This document shows positions 16,880-26,276 of a DNA stretch of 64,000 bases, one piece after another. The stretch lies in contig NZ_JAFGYF010000007.1 in assembly GCF_016921195.1 (NCBI RefSeq), forward strand, positions 124,001 to 188,000, read 5' to 3'. The DNA comes from Cellulosimicrobium cellulans (GTDB lineage: Bacteria > Actinomycetota > Actinomycetes > Actinomycetales > Cellulomonadaceae). Each line of letters opens with the position of its first letter. The stretch's first letter is position 1. A model generated the notes under the pieces. That model saw nothing but the letters and a program-made list of their open reading frames with translations. It searched no databases and was not told the origin of the DNA. A program made the position numbers and the translations under genes.

Positions 16880-17416
16880 ATGCACTGCCCGTTCTGCCGT
16901 CACGCGGACTCTCGCGTCGTCGACTCCCGCACGTCGGACGACGGCGCGTCGATCCGGCGCCGTCGTCAGTGCCCGGAGTGCAACCGTCGCTTCACGACGA
17001 TCGAGACCGCGAGCCTGTCGGTGGTCAAGCGGTCGGGCGTCACGGAGCCGTTCTCTCGCGAGAAGATCGTCAACGGCGTGCGCAAGGCGTGCCAGGGGCG
17101 GCCCGTCAACGAGGACGACCTCGCCGTGCTCGCCCAGCGCGTCGAGGAGACGATCCGCGCCAGCGGCAGCGCCGAGCTCGACGCCTACGAGATCGGGCTC
17201 GCGATCCTCGGCCCTCTGCGTGAGCTCGACGAGGTCGCCTACCTCCGCTTCGCGAGCGTCTACCAGGCGTTCGACTCGCTCGAGGACTTCGAGAGCGCCA
17301 TCACCTCGCTGCGCGTCGAGCGCGAGGAGCGCGAGTCTGCCGCACGCGCCGAGGGCGCCGCGCTCGACGCGGCTCCGGCAGCGGACGCGCGTGAGGAGCG
17401 CGCACCGCACGCCTGA
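16880..17416 (+). CDS. nrdR: Transcriptional repressor NrdR
   Basis: 178 residues. NrdR represses ribonucleotide reductase genes according to the dATP/ATP ratio. The N-terminal zinc ribbon has C3, C6, C31 and C34 (HCPFC and [10 protein letters not shown]), and the ATP-cone covers about 46-136 ([20 protein letters not shown] onward). The last 25-30 residues are an Ala/Glu-rich tail beyond the usual 150-residue length. ATG at 16880 has GGAGGAG upstream. The lexA-LysM-nrdR order is conserved in Actinobacteria. No nrd structural gene lies in the window. Confidence 0.95.
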   Translation: MHCPFCRHADSRVVDSRTSDDGASIRRRRQCPECNRRFTTIETASLSVVKRSGVTEPFSREKIVNGVRKACQGRPVNEDDLAVLAQRVEETIRASGSAELDAYEIGLAILGPLRELDEVAYLRFASVYQAFDSLEDFESAITSLRVEREERESAARAEGAALDAAPAADAREERAPHA

Positions 17417-17499
17417 GTCGCGCGGGACGGCGCGGCGGCCGGAGCCGACCTCGCACGCCTCGACGGGCGGCGGGCGGACCGGCGCGGTCTCCTGACGGT

Positions 17500-18591
17500 C
17501 TACAGGTCGCTGGACCGCGATGCCCAGATGTTGATGCCGGTGTCTGCGGGCAGCGAGTCCACGGCGGTGAGCTCCTCCGCGGAGAGGTCCGGGGCGGCGA
17601 GCGCGGCGAGGTTCTCGTCGAGCTGCCGGGTCGAGCTCGCGCCGAGCAGGACCGAGGTCACGCGCTCGTCCCGCAGTGCCCAGAGGATCGCCGTCGCGGC
17701 GAGGCTGCGCCCGTGGGCGCGGGCGAGCTCGTCGAGGCGGCTGACACGGGCCAGGTTCGCCTCGGAGAGGAACGCCGGGCGCAGCGGTCCGCCGCGCGCG
17801 GCGCGCGAGCCCGCCGGGACACCCTGGAGGTAGCGGTCGGTGAGCATGCCTTGCGCCAGCGGGGAGAAGGCCACGACGCCGACACCCTCGGCGGCGGCGA
17901 CGTCGAGCACGGAGGCGCCTGCGGGGTCGTTCGGATCGGGCACCTCGATCCACCGGTTGAGCATCGAGTACGACACCTGGGTCACGACGAGCTCGACACC
18001 GACCTGCTCCGCGACGCGCAGCGCCTCCCGCGTGCGCCGCGCGGAGTAGGAGGAGATGCCCGCGTAGCGCGCCCGTCCCGAGCGCACCGCGGTGGCGAGC
18101 GCGCCGATCGTCTCGGTGAGCGGCGTCGTCGGGTCGAAGCGGTGGGAGTAGAAGATGTCGACGTGGTCCCGCCCGAGGCGGCGCAGCGAGGCGTCGAGCG
18201 AGGAGAGCAGGTACTTGCGCGAGCCGCCCTCCCCGTAGGGTCCGGGACCCATGCGGTAGCCGGCCTTGGTCGTCACCACGAGCTCGTCGCGGACCGGGCG
18301 CAGCTCGCGGGCGAGCAGGCGCCCGAGCGACTCCTCGGCCGCTCCGCCCGGCGGGCCGTAGTTGTTCGCGAGGTCGAGGTGCGTCACGCCCCGGTCGACG
18401 GCGTGCAGGACGATCTCGCGCTGGGTGGAGACGGGGTCGGCCACGCCGAAGTTCTGCCACAGGCCCAACGAGACCGCGGGTAGCCGGATCCCGGTCCGGC
18501 CGAGCCGACGGTGCGGCAGCGGGGCTCGGTCCGGGGCGGTCGACGCGGGGCGCGCGGTTCCGGTGGGCGTGGTGGACGGCTCGAGCGGCAC
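17500..18591 (-). CDS. Aldo/keto reductase, L-glyceraldehyde-3-phosphate reductase (YghZ/MgrA) type
   Basis: 363 residues. The tetrad expected for AKRs is visible: D73, Y78 (HLDLANNYGP), K109 (VVTTKAGY) and H150 (DIFYSHRFD). Blocks such as SLGLWQNFG, GGSRKYLLSSLDASLRRLG, RYAGISSYSA and VAFSPLAQGMLTDRYL follow E. coli YghZ closely; YghZ reduces L-glyceraldehyde 3-phosphate and methylglyoxal with NADPH. GTG at 18591 is preceded by TAGCGT and seven bases, fitting a leaderless mRNA. The gene converges on nrdR. The physiological substrate here is inferred from family only. Confidence 0.9.
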   Translation of the reverse strand: MPLEPSTTPTGTARPASTAPDRAPLPHRRLGRTGIRLPAVSLGLWQNFGVADPVSTQREIVLHAVDRGVTHLDLANNYGPPGGAAEESLGRLLARELRPVRDELVVTTKAGYRMGPGPYGEGGSRKYLLSSLDASLRRLGRDHVDIFYSHRFDPTTPLTETIGALATAVRSGRARYAGISSYSARRTREALRVAEQVGVELVVTQVSYSMLNRWIEVPDPNDPAGASVLDVAAAEGVGVVAFSPLAQGMLTDRYLQGVPAGSRAARGGPLRPAFLSEANLARVSRLDELARAHGRSLAATAILWALRDERVTSVLLGASSTRQLDENLAALAAPDLSAEELTAVDSLPADTGINIWASRSSDL

Positions 18592-18598
18592 GTGGCCG

Positions 18599-18604
18599 AC
18601 GCTA
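18599..18604 (-). promoter_or_regulatory. -10 hexamer TAGCGT for leaderless aldo/keto reductase
   Basis: On the minus strand TAGCGT is followed by seven bases and the GTG at 18591. Confidence 0.5.
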
Positions 18605-18746
18605 CCCGACGCCGCCGACCCGGCGAGCCGTGCCCGGGACAAATCAGGTGGCGTCCGCTGCTGCCGTGGGGGAGGCTGGCGAGGTGCCCGTCCCGCCGGG
18701 CCGACCGCAGTGCAGAACCGAGTTCCCCACCGACGAGGAGAGCGCC

Positions 18747-18941
18747 ATGGCGTCCGACCAGCAGCGACCCGCTGCAGACACCGCACCGACCGAGGAGGCC
18801 AAGGCGAAGTTCCGGGAGGCGCTCGACCGGAAGAACGCGGCACGCCACCGCACGGCGGACGGCGAGACCAACACCGGGTCGGTGCACGGCTCCGAGACCG
18901 TCGGTCCGGTCCAGCGCACGTTCCGCCGCAAGTCCGGCTGA
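18747..18941 (+). CDS. DUF5302 family small protein
   Basis: 64 residues, highly charged. EEAKAKFREALDRKNAARH, a VHGSETVGP segment and the terminal RRTFRRKSG-like ending (here QRTFRRKSG) fit the actinobacterial DUF5302 family, which has no known function. GAGGAGAG precedes the ATG. No membrane segment is seen. A long hairpin follows the stop. Confidence 0.85.
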   Translation: MASDQQRPAADTAPTEEAKAKFREALDRKNAARHRTADGETNTGSVHGSETVGPVQRTFRRKSG

Positions 18942-18950
18942 CCTGCGTTC

Positions 18951-18988
18951 CGTCGTCCGGCCGTCCCGCACGGGGCGGCCGGACGACG
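18951..18988. terminator. Bidirectional terminator hairpin
   Basis: A 17-bp stem (18951-18967 with 18972-18988, one G-T wobble) with a GCAC loop lies between the convergent DUF5302 and PPOX genes. Confidence 0.7.
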
Positions 18989-18999
18989 CACGTCCGGGG

Positions 19000-19419
19000 T
19001 CAGTCCTCCGGTCGCGCGAAGCGTCGTCCCGTGAGCTCGCGGGCCTCGACCACCACCCATTCCTCGGTCGGCACGTCGACCGTGGGGACCAGCGGGTCCG
19101 CACCGTCGCGGACGGCGTCCACCTCGTGCTCGCTCCCGACCCGGTGGGCAGTCCCCCGGGCGACGACGCTCCACGCCCCGTCGTCGTCGACGTGGTCCCA
19201 CTCGAGCGCGACGCGCTCGTTGGTCACGAGCGTCGCCAGCTTGGTCCCCGGTATGGTGCGGAACGCGAGCGTGCGCTCGTGCGCCCGCACGGTGACGGGG
19301 TAGATGTCCGGCTCGCCCCGCACGCTCACGGCGAGGCGTGCGACGTGGGTCCCCTCCACGAGGTCCCACGACGCGTCGGCGTCGAGGATCTGCGGCCCGT
19401 CGTGCGTGTATCCGGTCAT
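19000..19419 (-). CDS. Pyridoxamine 5'-phosphate oxidase family (PPOX) protein
   Basis: 139 residues with the split-barrel flavin-binding fold: HVARLAVSVRGEPDIYPVTVRAH, LAFRTIPGTKLATLV and VALEWDHVDDDGAWSVVARGTAHRV. Such small proteins bind FMN, F420 or haem and reduce diverse substrates; the exact cofactor cannot be decided here. It is a single gene ending beside a long hairpin; the start ATG at 19419 has GAGG directly upstream. It is distinct from the PPOX protein at 62441. Confidence 0.85.
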   Translation of the reverse strand: MTGYTHDGPQILDADASWDLVEGTHVARLAVSVRGEPDIYPVTVRAHERTLAFRTIPGTKLATLVTNERVALEWDHVDDDGAWSVVARGTAHRVGSEHEVDAVRDGADPLVPTVDVPTEEWVVVEARELTGRRFARPED

Positions 19420-19454
19420 GCCTCATCGTGGCACCACCGCGCGCAGGGCGCTCA

Positions 19455-19490
19455 GCGGCGAAGGTCATGGCACCCGAGGACCTTCGCCGC
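19455..19490 (-). terminator. Terminator hairpin after serA
   Basis: Perfect 12-bp arms (19455-19466 with 19479-19490) with a 12-base loop lie about 50 bases beyond the serA stop. A second copy of the arm motif GCGGCGAAGG occurs near 19516. Confidence 0.55.
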
Positions 19491-19538
19491 GTGCGCCGAG
19501 CAGGGCCGGGCACGCGGCGAAGGCGCTCGGGCCGAGCG

Positions 19539-20738
19539 TCAGTCGAGGACGCGCAGGGCGATCGTCTGCTCCATCGCGGCCAGCGCGTCGATGACCGCGG
19601 GCTCGACGCGCGAGCCGACGTCGGTGACGACGTACCCGATCTCGCCGCGCGTCGCGAGGAGCTGACCCTCGATGTTCGTGCCGTGCTCCGCGAGCGTCGC
19701 GTTGACGGCGGCGAGGACACCGGGCGTGTTGCGGTGCAGGTGCGTGATCCGGGTGATCCCGGTCGTCTGCTCCAGCGCGAGGTTGGGGACGTTGACGCTC
19801 AGCGTCGTGGAGCCCGTCGTGAGGTAGTCGCGCAGCTTGGCCGACACGAACTGGCCGATCGCCTCCTGCGCCTCCTCGGTGGACCCGCCGATGTGCGGGG
19901 TGAGGATGACGTTCGGCAGGCCGCGGAGCTCGGAGTCGAACGCGTCGCCCTTGCGCTTGGGCTCGTGCGGGAAGACGTCGACCGCCGCGCCGGCGATGCG
20001 GCCCTCGACGATCGCCTCGCGCAGCGCGCCGTAGTCCACGACGAACCCGCGCGACAGGTTGAGGAAGATCGAGCCCTCGCGCATGCGGGCGAACTGCTTG
20101 GCCCCGAACAGCCCGGCGTTGCCCTGGCGGCCGTCGACGTGCAGGGTGACGACGTCGGCCTGCTCGAGCAGCTCGTCGAGCGTGTCCATGCGGCGCGCGT
20201 TGCCGAGCGCGAGCTTCTCCGCCGTGTCGTAGAAGACCACGGACATGCCGAGGTTCTCCGCCACGACCGAGAGCTGGGTGCCGATGTTGCCGTAGCCCAC
20301 GATGCCGAGCGTGCGGCCCCGGACCTCGTGCGCGCCCTCCGCCGACTTGTCCCAGCGGCCCTCGTGCAACGCGCGGTCGCGCTCGGTGAGGCGGCGCGTG
20401 AGCGCGATGATCTCGGCGAGCGCGAGCTCGACCACGGAGCGCGTGTTCTGGAACGGGGCGTTGAACACGGCGACGCCCTGCGTCGCGGCGGAGCGCAGGT
20501 CGATCTGGTTCGTGCCGATGCAGAACGCGCCGAGCGCCACCAGGTCGGGGGCGTTCTCGAGCACGTTCGCGGTGACGTTCGTCTTGGACCGGATGCCGAG
20601 CAGGTGGACCCCGTCGAGGGCCTCGATCAGCTCGGACTCGTCGAGGGCGCCGGTGCGGACGGTGACGTCGATTCCCGCCGCCTCGAGGTTCGAGGCAGCG
20701 AGAGGGTGCAGGTTTTCAAGGAGGAGGGCGCGTAGCAC
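19539..20738 (-). CDS. serA: D-3-phosphoglycerate dehydrogenase SerA (E. coli type, ACT domain)
   Basis: 399 residues. It catalyses the first step of serine synthesis, oxidising 3-phosphoglycerate with NAD+. GCFCIGTNQVDL-type motif (here GAFCIGTNQIDL), the NAD-binding GYGNIGTQLSV near 148-158, LNLSRGFVVDYGAL and TPHIGGSTEEAQEAIG identify the E. coli-length enzyme. The C-terminal ACT domain (about 325-399, ITHLHRNTPGVLAAVNATL) implies serine feedback inhibition. GTG at 20738 with GGGAG upstream is chosen because homology begins at once; an in-frame ATG at 20774 is less likely. Confidence 0.94.
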   Translation of the reverse strand: MLRALLLENLHPLAASNLEAAGIDVTVRTGALDESELIEALDGVHLLGIRSKTNVTANVLENAPDLVALGAFCIGTNQIDLRSAATQGVAVFNAPFQNTRSVVELALAEIIALTRRLTERDRALHEGRWDKSAEGAHEVRGRTLGIVGYGNIGTQLSVVAENLGMSVVFYDTAEKLALGNARRMDTLDELLEQADVVTLHVDGRQGNAGLFGAKQFARMREGSIFLNLSRGFVVDYGALREAIVEGRIAGAAVDVFPHEPKRKGDAFDSELRGLPNVILTPHIGGSTEEAQEAIGQFVSAKLRDYLTTGSTTLSVNVPNLALEQTTGITRITHLHRNTPGVLAAVNATLAEHGTNIEGQLLATRGEIGYVVTDVGSRVEPAVIDALAAMEQTIALRVLD

Positions 20739-20831
20739 GCTCCCATGGTGCGCCCGGTCCGCGGTCCGGACCAAACGGGTCTTGACCCTCGGGACGAGGT
20801 GAACGGCCCTCTCCCGTCGACCGACCGCCCG

Positions 20832-23084
20832 TCAGCGGGCCGTGTGCGGCACGTCTCCCGTGCCCGTCGCGCCGCCGGTGTCGGCGATGCCCGCGGGAAG
20901 CGCGCGAGCGTGCACGACGACCAGGCGCTGGGTCGGGCGGGTCATGGCGACGTAGAGGTCCGACGCGCCGGACGGGACGGTCGCGACGTCGGCCGGCTCC
21001 ACGAGCACGACGGCGTCGAACTCCAGCCCCTTCACCTGGACGGGGTCGAGCACCGCGACCGGGGCGTCCGGACCGGCGTCCTCGAGGTCGAGAGCGGCGC
21101 GCAGGTCGGCGACGGCCGGCGCGGCGGCGACGACGGCGACGCGTCCGGACTCCGCGGCGACGAACTCCGCGCGCGCCGCCTCGACCTCGGCACGGACCCG
21201 GGTGTGCAGGTCCTCCGACGCGACCGCGACCACGCGCAGGGCGTCCTCCACCTCGCGCGCCGACGTGAGCGGGGAGACGGGGAGCCCCGAGGCGAGGGCG
21301 GCGCGGCGTGCCGCGTCGGCGACGGAGGCCGGCGTGCGGTAGTTGACGGTCAGCTCGGCGAGACGCCACGCGTCGCGGAAGACCGGGTCGAGCATGCCCT
21401 TCCAGGACCGTGCCCCGGCGAGGGACGACGTCTGCGCGACGTCGCCGACCACGGTGAACGAGCGCGTCGGGCACCGGCGCACGAGCATGCGCCACGCCAT
21501 GGCCGAGAGCTCTTGCGCCTCGTCGACCACGACGTGACCGTAGGTCCACGTGCGGTCCTGCGCGGCGCGCTCCGCCGTGGTCAGGCGGGGCCCCGTCGCG
21601 GCGAACCGCTCGGCGAGGATGTCCGCGCCGACGATGCCGCCGCCCGCGCCGGACGACTCGAGCACCTGCCGCGCGTACTCGAGGTCCTGCGCGCGCTGCG
21701 CCGCCCGTGCGGCGGCCTCGGCGCGCTCCGCCTGGTCGTCCTCGCCGAGCAGCTCGGCGGCCTCGTCGAGGAGCGGGACGTCCGCAGGCGTCCACGGCGA
21801 GCCCTTCGGCCGCTCGAGCAGGCGCCGGTCGCCCGACGAGAGCTCGGGCGCCGCCTCGGCGAGCCGGTGCGGCTTGGTCCAGAGGTCCTCGACGAGCCGC
21901 TCCGGGGTGAGCGGCAGCCACGCGAGGTTGAGCGCCACGCGCACGTCGCGGTGGGAGCGCAGGTCCTCGAGCGCGAGCGCGCGGTCCTCGCCGACGAGCG
22001 GCTCGCCGAGCTGGCGCCCGTACTGGTCGACGAGCCGCGAGAGCATCTCGCGGACGAAGGTCACGCGCGCGAGGTTGTGGGGCTTGTGGGTGCGCCGGGC
22101 CTTGGCGATCGCGTCGCGCACGTCGCGGCGCCGGATCAGCAGGTCGTGCCCGTCGAGACGGACGGGCACGTCCGCGGCCGGGACCCGCTCGCGCGCCCGC
22201 ACGGCCCGTCGCACGGCGCGCGCCATGACCGCACGCCCCTTGACGCGCGCGACGCGCGGGTCCTCGGCGGCGTCGGCGACCACGCCGGGCAGGAGGTCGG
22301 CGATCGTCGTGCTCACGACCCCCGTCTCGCCGAGGGACGGCAGGACCTGGTCGATGTAGCGCAGGAACGAGTGGCTCGGGCCCACGAGGAGGACGCCGGA
22401 GCGCTCGAGCAGGCGGCGGTGCGCGTAGAGCAGGTAGGCGGCGCGGTGGAGCGCGACGGCCGTCTTCCCCGTCCCGGGACCGCCCTGGACGACGAGCGCG
22501 CCCGCGAGCCCGGAGCGGATGATCGCGTCCTGCTCCGCCTGGATCGTCGCGACGATGTCGCCCATGCGTCCGGTGCGGCCCGCCGCCATCGCGGCGAGGA
22601 GCGCGCCCTCGCCCGAGAGCGTCGTGCCGGTCACCGCCTCCGGTGCGTCGAGGTCCAGGAGCTCGTCCTCCAGGCCCGTCACCTCGCGCCCGCGCGTCAC
22701 GAGGTGCCGGCGCCGGACGACGCCGTCGGGGTGGGCGGCCGTCGCGCGGTAGAACGACTGCGCCGCGGGTGCGCGCCAGTCGGTGAGGAGGCTCGTGTGC
22801 TCCTCGTCGGTCAGTCCGATGCGCCCCACGTAGCGGCGCGTGCCGTCGTCCAGGTCGAGGCGGCCGAACGCGAGACGGTCCTCGACGGCGTCGAGCTGCG
22901 CGACGCGGTCCTCGTAGAGCGTCGCGAACGCGTCGCGCTCGCTCCGGTTCTGCGGCGAGCCCGAGGGGCCGGACCGCCGCACGTCGTCGAGCCGCGCCCG
23001 GGCGCCGGCCCGCAGCTCGTCGAGGCGCGCGTAGAGGGTGTCCACGACCTCCTGCTCGAGCCGGAGCTCGTCGTTGCGTCCCAC
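20832..23084 (-). CDS. helD: HelD-family RNA polymerase-recycling ATPase
   Basis: 750 residues, a UvrD/Rep-like SF1 ATPase. The N-terminus EQEVVDTLYARLDELRAGARARL is a coiled coil of the type HelD inserts into the RNA polymerase secondary channel. YVGRIGLTDEEHTSLLTDWRAP is a HelD signature. Walker A GPGTGKT is at 202-208, Walker B VVVDEAQELSAMAWRML and motif VI-like LYVAMTRPTQRLVVVH follow. It removes stalled RNA polymerase from DNA; the related HelR confers rifamycin tolerance in Streptomyces, but I found no rifamycin-associated element upstream. GTG at 23084 has GGAAGGGA before it. Confidence 0.88.
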   Translation of the reverse strand: MGRNDELRLEQEVVDTLYARLDELRAGARARLDDVRRSGPSGSPQNRSERDAFATLYEDRVAQLDAVEDRLAFGRLDLDDGTRRYVGRIGLTDEEHTSLLTDWRAPAAQSFYRATAAHPDGVVRRRHLVTRGREVTGLEDELLDLDAPEAVTGTTLSGEGALLAAMAAGRTGRMGDIVATIQAEQDAIIRSGLAGALVVQGGPGTGKTAVALHRAAYLLYAHRRLLERSGVLLVGPSHSFLRYIDQVLPSLGETGVVSTTIADLLPGVVADAAEDPRVARVKGRAVMARAVRRAVRARERVPAADVPVRLDGHDLLIRRRDVRDAIAKARRTHKPHNLARVTFVREMLSRLVDQYGRQLGEPLVGEDRALALEDLRSHRDVRVALNLAWLPLTPERLVEDLWTKPHRLAEAAPELSSGDRRLLERPKGSPWTPADVPLLDEAAELLGEDDQAERAEAAARAAQRAQDLEYARQVLESSGAGGGIVGADILAERFAATGPRLTTAERAAQDRTWTYGHVVVDEAQELSAMAWRMLVRRCPTRSFTVVGDVAQTSSLAGARSWKGMLDPVFRDAWRLAELTVNYRTPASVADAARRAALASGLPVSPLTSAREVEDALRVVAVASEDLHTRVRAEVEAARAEFVAAESGRVAVVAAAPAVADLRAALDLEDAGPDAPVAVLDPVQVKGLEFDAVVLVEPADVATVPSGASDLYVAMTRPTQRLVVVHARALPAGIADTGGATGTGDVPHTAR

Positions 23085-23225
23085 GCTGTCCCTTCCCTCG
23101 ACCGGGCGTCGGGCCCGGGCTCCCGCCCGTGACACGGCCGTCCATTATGGCGTACCGCCGCGGGCCACCGGACAGGTCCCCGGCGCGTCCCGGGCTCGTG
23201 ACCGGGACCGACACGCGCCGGACGC

Positions 23226-23231
23226 TAGGAT
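23226..23231 (+). promoter_or_regulatory. -10 hexamer TAGGAT upstream of the signalling operon
   Basis: TAGGAT is followed by eight bases and an ATG at 23240, which opens a nine-codon frame leading into the receiver-PP2C gene. Confidence 0.5.
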
Positions 23232-23239
23232 CGTGGGCC

Positions 23240-23269
23240 ATGGCGACCAGAGGGCAGCGGGCGTCGTGA
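23240..23269 (+). CDS. Possible nine-residue leader peptide
   Basis: The frame encodes MATRGQRAS and its TGA overlaps the GTG of the receiver-PP2C gene as GTGA. With the TAGGAT hexamer eight bases upstream, the ATG would be at or near the 5' end of a leaderless mRNA, and the downstream gene could be translated by re-initiation. One rare AGA codon and the very short length leave this speculative; an alternative is that the downstream GTG simply lacks a strong ribosome binding site. Confidence 0.3.
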   Translation: MATRGQRAS

Positions 23270-24597
23270 CCGGGACCGACCGCCGGGTCCCCGTGCGACC
23301 CTCGGCGCGGGGCGACGATGCCGCCGCGCGCGACCAGGCGCTCTCCGAGCGTGCCGTCCTGTCCCCGACCGACGAGCTGCGCATCCTCCTCGTGGAGGAC
23401 GACGACGGCGACGCGATCCTCGTCGAGGAGCTCCTGTCCGACGGCGACCTCACCGTCGAGCTGCACCGTGCGACGACGCTCGACGCCGCTCTCGAGGAGC
23501 TCGTCTCGCGGGACGTCGACTGCGTGCTGCTGGACCTCGGGCTGCCCGACTCGGTCGGGCTGTCGGCGGTGGAGCGCGTGCGGACCGGCACCCACCCGCC
23601 CGCGCTGGTGGTCCTCACGGGGCACGCGGGCATCGACCTCGGCGTCCAGGCGGTCGCGGCGGGCGCCGACGACTACCTGGTGAAGGGGGAGGTCGACGGG
23701 GACCTCCTGGGCCGGTCGGTGCGCTACGCCGTCCAGCGGCGCAGGTCCGTCGAGCAGCAGCGCGCGCTGTACCGCAGCGAGGTGCGGGCGGCCGAGACCG
23801 CGCGCCTCGAGCGCGCGCTCCTGCCCACGCCGCTCGTCCGGGACGACCGCCTCGACGTCATGGTGGGCTACGTCCCGGGAGGCAACGGGCTGCTCGGCGG
23901 CGACTTCTTCGACGCCGTCGAGCGGCCGGACGGGACGGTCCTGTGCGTCATCGGCGACGTCGCCGGCCACGGCCCCGACGAGGCCGCGCTCGGCGCGACG
24001 CTGCGCACGGCCTGGCGCACCATCGTGCTCTCCGACACCCCGCCGGAGGGCATCCTCCCGCTCCTGGAGCGCGTCCTCGTGCCCGAGCGCTCCCGCCCCG
24101 AGGTCTTCGTCACGCTCTGCCAGGTCGTGGTCTCCGCGGACCGCCGACGTGCGGAGGTCTACCTCGCGGGGCACCTCGCGCCGCTCCTGCTGCGCGACAC
24201 CGCGACCGAGATCACGCCCACCGCGCGCGGCCGCGCTCTCGGGATCCCCGTCCAGGGAGGGTGGACGTCGCAGCCCGTCGACCTCGGCGAACGCTGGGCG
24301 CTCATGCTCTACACGGACGGTCTCGTCGAGGCGACGGTCGCGCGGCCGGGGGACTCGACGGGGCCGCGCGCCCGCCCCGAGCGCGTCGGCGTCGACGGCC
24401 TGCGCCGTGCCGTCGACAGCGCGCTCGAGCAGGGCGTCGAGGGGGTCGTGGAGCGCGTCTTCCGCCGAGTGCGCGACCTGCACGGGGGCCCGCTGGCGGA
24501 CGACGCCGCGCTCCTCGTGATCGGCTGGGGCGGGGACGAGGGCAGCCCCGGTGAGCGCACGGCGACCCTCGCGGACTCGGACGAGTGGGCCCGGTGA
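23266..24597 (+). CDS. Response-regulator receiver/PP2C (SpoIIE-type) serine phosphatase
   Basis: 443 residues. The receiver domain (about 38-155) has the acidic pocket VEDDDGD at 43-49, phosphoacceptor Asp90 (VLLDLGLP) and Lys140 (YLVKGE). A short coiled coil (SVEQQRALYRSEVRAAETARLERALLP) leads to an RsbU/SpoIIE-type PP2C domain with VGYVPGGNGLLGGDFFDAV, GDVAGHGPDEAALGATLR and LYTDGLVEA; Mn-binding aspartates are present. Phosphorylation of the receiver likely controls dephosphorylation of an anti-anti-sigma factor, which is not encoded nearby. GTG at 23266 lacks a good ribosome binding site. The stop overlaps the kinase start (GTGA). Confidence 0.9.
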   Translation: MTGTDRRVPVRPSARGDDAAARDQALSERAVLSPTDELRILLVEDDDGDAILVEELLSDGDLTVELHRATTLDAALEELVSRDVDCVLLDLGLPDSVGLSAVERVRTGTHPPALVVLTGHAGIDLGVQAVAAGADDYLVKGEVDGDLLGRSVRYAVQRRRSVEQQRALYRSEVRAAETARLERALLPTPLVRDDRLDVMVGYVPGGNGLLGGDFFDAVERPDGTVLCVIGDVAGHGPDEAALGATLRTAWRTIVLSDTPPEGILPLLERVLVPERSRPEVFVTLCQVVVSADRRRAEVYLAGHLAPLLLRDTATEITPTARGRALGIPVQGGWTSQPVDLGERWALMLYTDGLVEATVARPGDSTGPRARPERVGVDGLRRAVDSALEQGVEGVVERVFRRVRDLHGGPLADDAALLVIGWGGDEGSPGERTATLADSDEWAR

Positions 24598-26276
24598 CGG
24601 CCGCGGTGAGCGAGACGACCGGCGCGGGGCGCGTCGGGCGCGGGCGCGCCCCGACCCTTCGCCGCCGGCTCGGCTGGGCGCTCGTCGTCGCGGGCGTGAT
24701 CCTGCTCGGCGTGCTCGCGACGTCGGCCATCGCCCTCTCGCGCGTGCTGACCATCCAGGGCGAGGTCACCGGGCCGTTCTTCGACGCGGTGACCGAGGCG
24801 GACGCCGCGTACGTGGGCCTGCTCGACGCCGAGGTCGCGGTGCGCGCGTACGTCGCGACGGGGGACGACACGGCGCTCGAGGCCTACACCCGTGCCGTCG
24901 GGACGGAGGCGGAGGGCGTCGTCCCGGACCCCGCGCTCGTCGACCTGCTCGGGCTCGACGAGGAGCAGGCGGCGACGCTCGCGCAGGCCGACGCGTCGGT
25001 GCGCGCCTGGGTCACCGACTACGCCGAGCCCGCGATCACGACCACCGAGGACGACGGCCCGGGGCGGGTGCGCGCCGTGGACCAGGCGCACGGTGCCGAG
25101 CTGTTCGCCCATGCACGCGCCGACACCGCCCGGTACGTGGACGCGATCCGCGCCGAGCGCGTGGAGCGGCTCGACGCGCTCGACCGCTGGAGCAGGGCGC
25201 TCTTCGGGAGCGTCCTCGTCCTCGTCGGCTCGGCGCTCGCGGTCGGGATCATCCTCTGGGTGTGCCTCAAGCGGTGGGTCACCGAGCCGATGGCGGAGCT
25301 CGCGCACCGCGTGCGGCTCGTGAGCTCCGGGAGCCTGGACGAGCCCGTCGTGACCTCCGGCCCGGCGGAGATCGCGGACCTCGCCCAGGACGTCGAGCAC
25401 ATGCGCGTCGAGCTCGTGAACCAGGTCGCCGAGATCAAGGCGTCGCACGAGGACGCCGCGCGCTCGCACGAGCTCCTCGCGGAGCAGGCGCGTGAGCTCG
25501 AGCGGTCCAACCGCGACCTCGAGCAGTTCGCCTACGTCGCGTCCCACGATCTCCAGGAGCCGCTGCGCAAGGTCGCGAGCTTCACACAGCTCCTCAAGAA
25601 GCGGTACGGCGGCGAGCTCGACGACCGCGCGGACCAGTACATCGACTTCGCGGTCGACGGCGCCAAGCGCATGCAGCGGCTCATCCAGGACCTGCTGGGC
25701 TTCTCACGGGTCGGCCGGACGGGCAACGAGCGCGTCGACGTGGACCTCGAGCGCGAGCTGGAGGGCGTGCTCGAGGACCTGTCCGAGAAGGTCACGGAGA
25801 CGGGGGCGAGCATCACGCACGACCCGATGCCCGTCGTCGTCGGGGAGCGCGCGCTCCTGCACCAGCTCCTGGCGAACCTCCTCGGCAACGCGCTGAAGTT
25901 CCGCGACCCCGACCGGACGCCCACCGTGCACGTCGGCGTGCTGGCGCGGGACACGCACTGGGAGATCTCCGTCGAGGACAACGGGATCGGCATCGACCCG
26001 CAGTACGCCGAGCGCGTGTTCGTCATCTTCCAGCGCCTGCACGCCAAGGACGTGTACGAGGGCACCGGCATCGGACTCGCGCTGTGCAAGCGCATCGTGG
26101 AGTACCACGGCGGCCGGATCTGGATCGAGCCGCGCGAGGGCGGGACGACCGTGCGCTTCACGCTCGCGCACGCGTACGTGCACGCGCAGGTCGGCTACGC
26201 TCGCTCCGACCACGACGGCGCGGAGCAGGTCGCCCCTGACCGCGCGCGCCACGACGACGAGGAGAGCCCCGCATGA
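24594..26276 (+). CDS. CHASE3-like/HAMP sensor histidine kinase
   Basis: 560 residues. TM1 is at about 28-50, a helical extracytoplasmic CHASE3-like domain (about 51-195) follows, TM2 is at about 201-223, then HAMP, a coiled coil, the HisKA domain with phosphoacceptor His318 ([13 protein letters not shown]) and a HATPase_c domain ([43 protein letters not shown]). This [10 protein letters not shown] type resembles cyanobacterial phytochrome-linked kinases that pair with small Rcp1-type regulators, as here. GTG at 24594 overlaps the phosphatase stop; a GTG at 24585 is a possible alternative. The stop overlaps the next ATG. Confidence 0.92.
   Translation: MTAAVSETTGAGRVGRGRAPTLRRRLGWALVVAGVILLGVLATSAIALSRVLTIQGEVTGPFFDAVTEADAAYVGLLDAEVAVRAYVATGDDTALEAYTRAVGTEAEGVVPDPALVDLLGLDEEQAATLAQADASVRAWVTDYAEPAITTTEDDGPGRVRAVDQAHGAELFAHARADTARYVDAIRAERVERLDALDRWSRALFGSVLVLVGSALAVGIILWVCLKRWVTEPMAELAHRVRLVSSGSLDEPVVTSGPAEIADLAQDVEHMRVELVNQVAEIKASHEDAARSHELLAEQARELERSNRDLEQFAYVASHDLQEPLRKVASFTQLLKKRYGGELDDRADQYIDFAVDGAKRMQRLIQDLLGFSRVGRTGNERVDVDLERELEGVLEDLSEKVTETGASITHDPMPVVVGERALLHQLLANLLGNALKFRDPDRTPTVHVGVLARDTHWEISVEDNGIGIDPQYAERVFVIFQRLHAKDVYEGTGIGLALCKRIVEYHGGRIWIEPREGGTTVRFTLAHAYVHAQVGYARSDHDGAEQVAPDRARHDDEESPA

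Noticed and set aside
20832-23266. Rifamycin-associated element upstream of the HelD-like gene
   Set aside because: No sequence resembling the 19-bp element was seen in the divergent promoter region.
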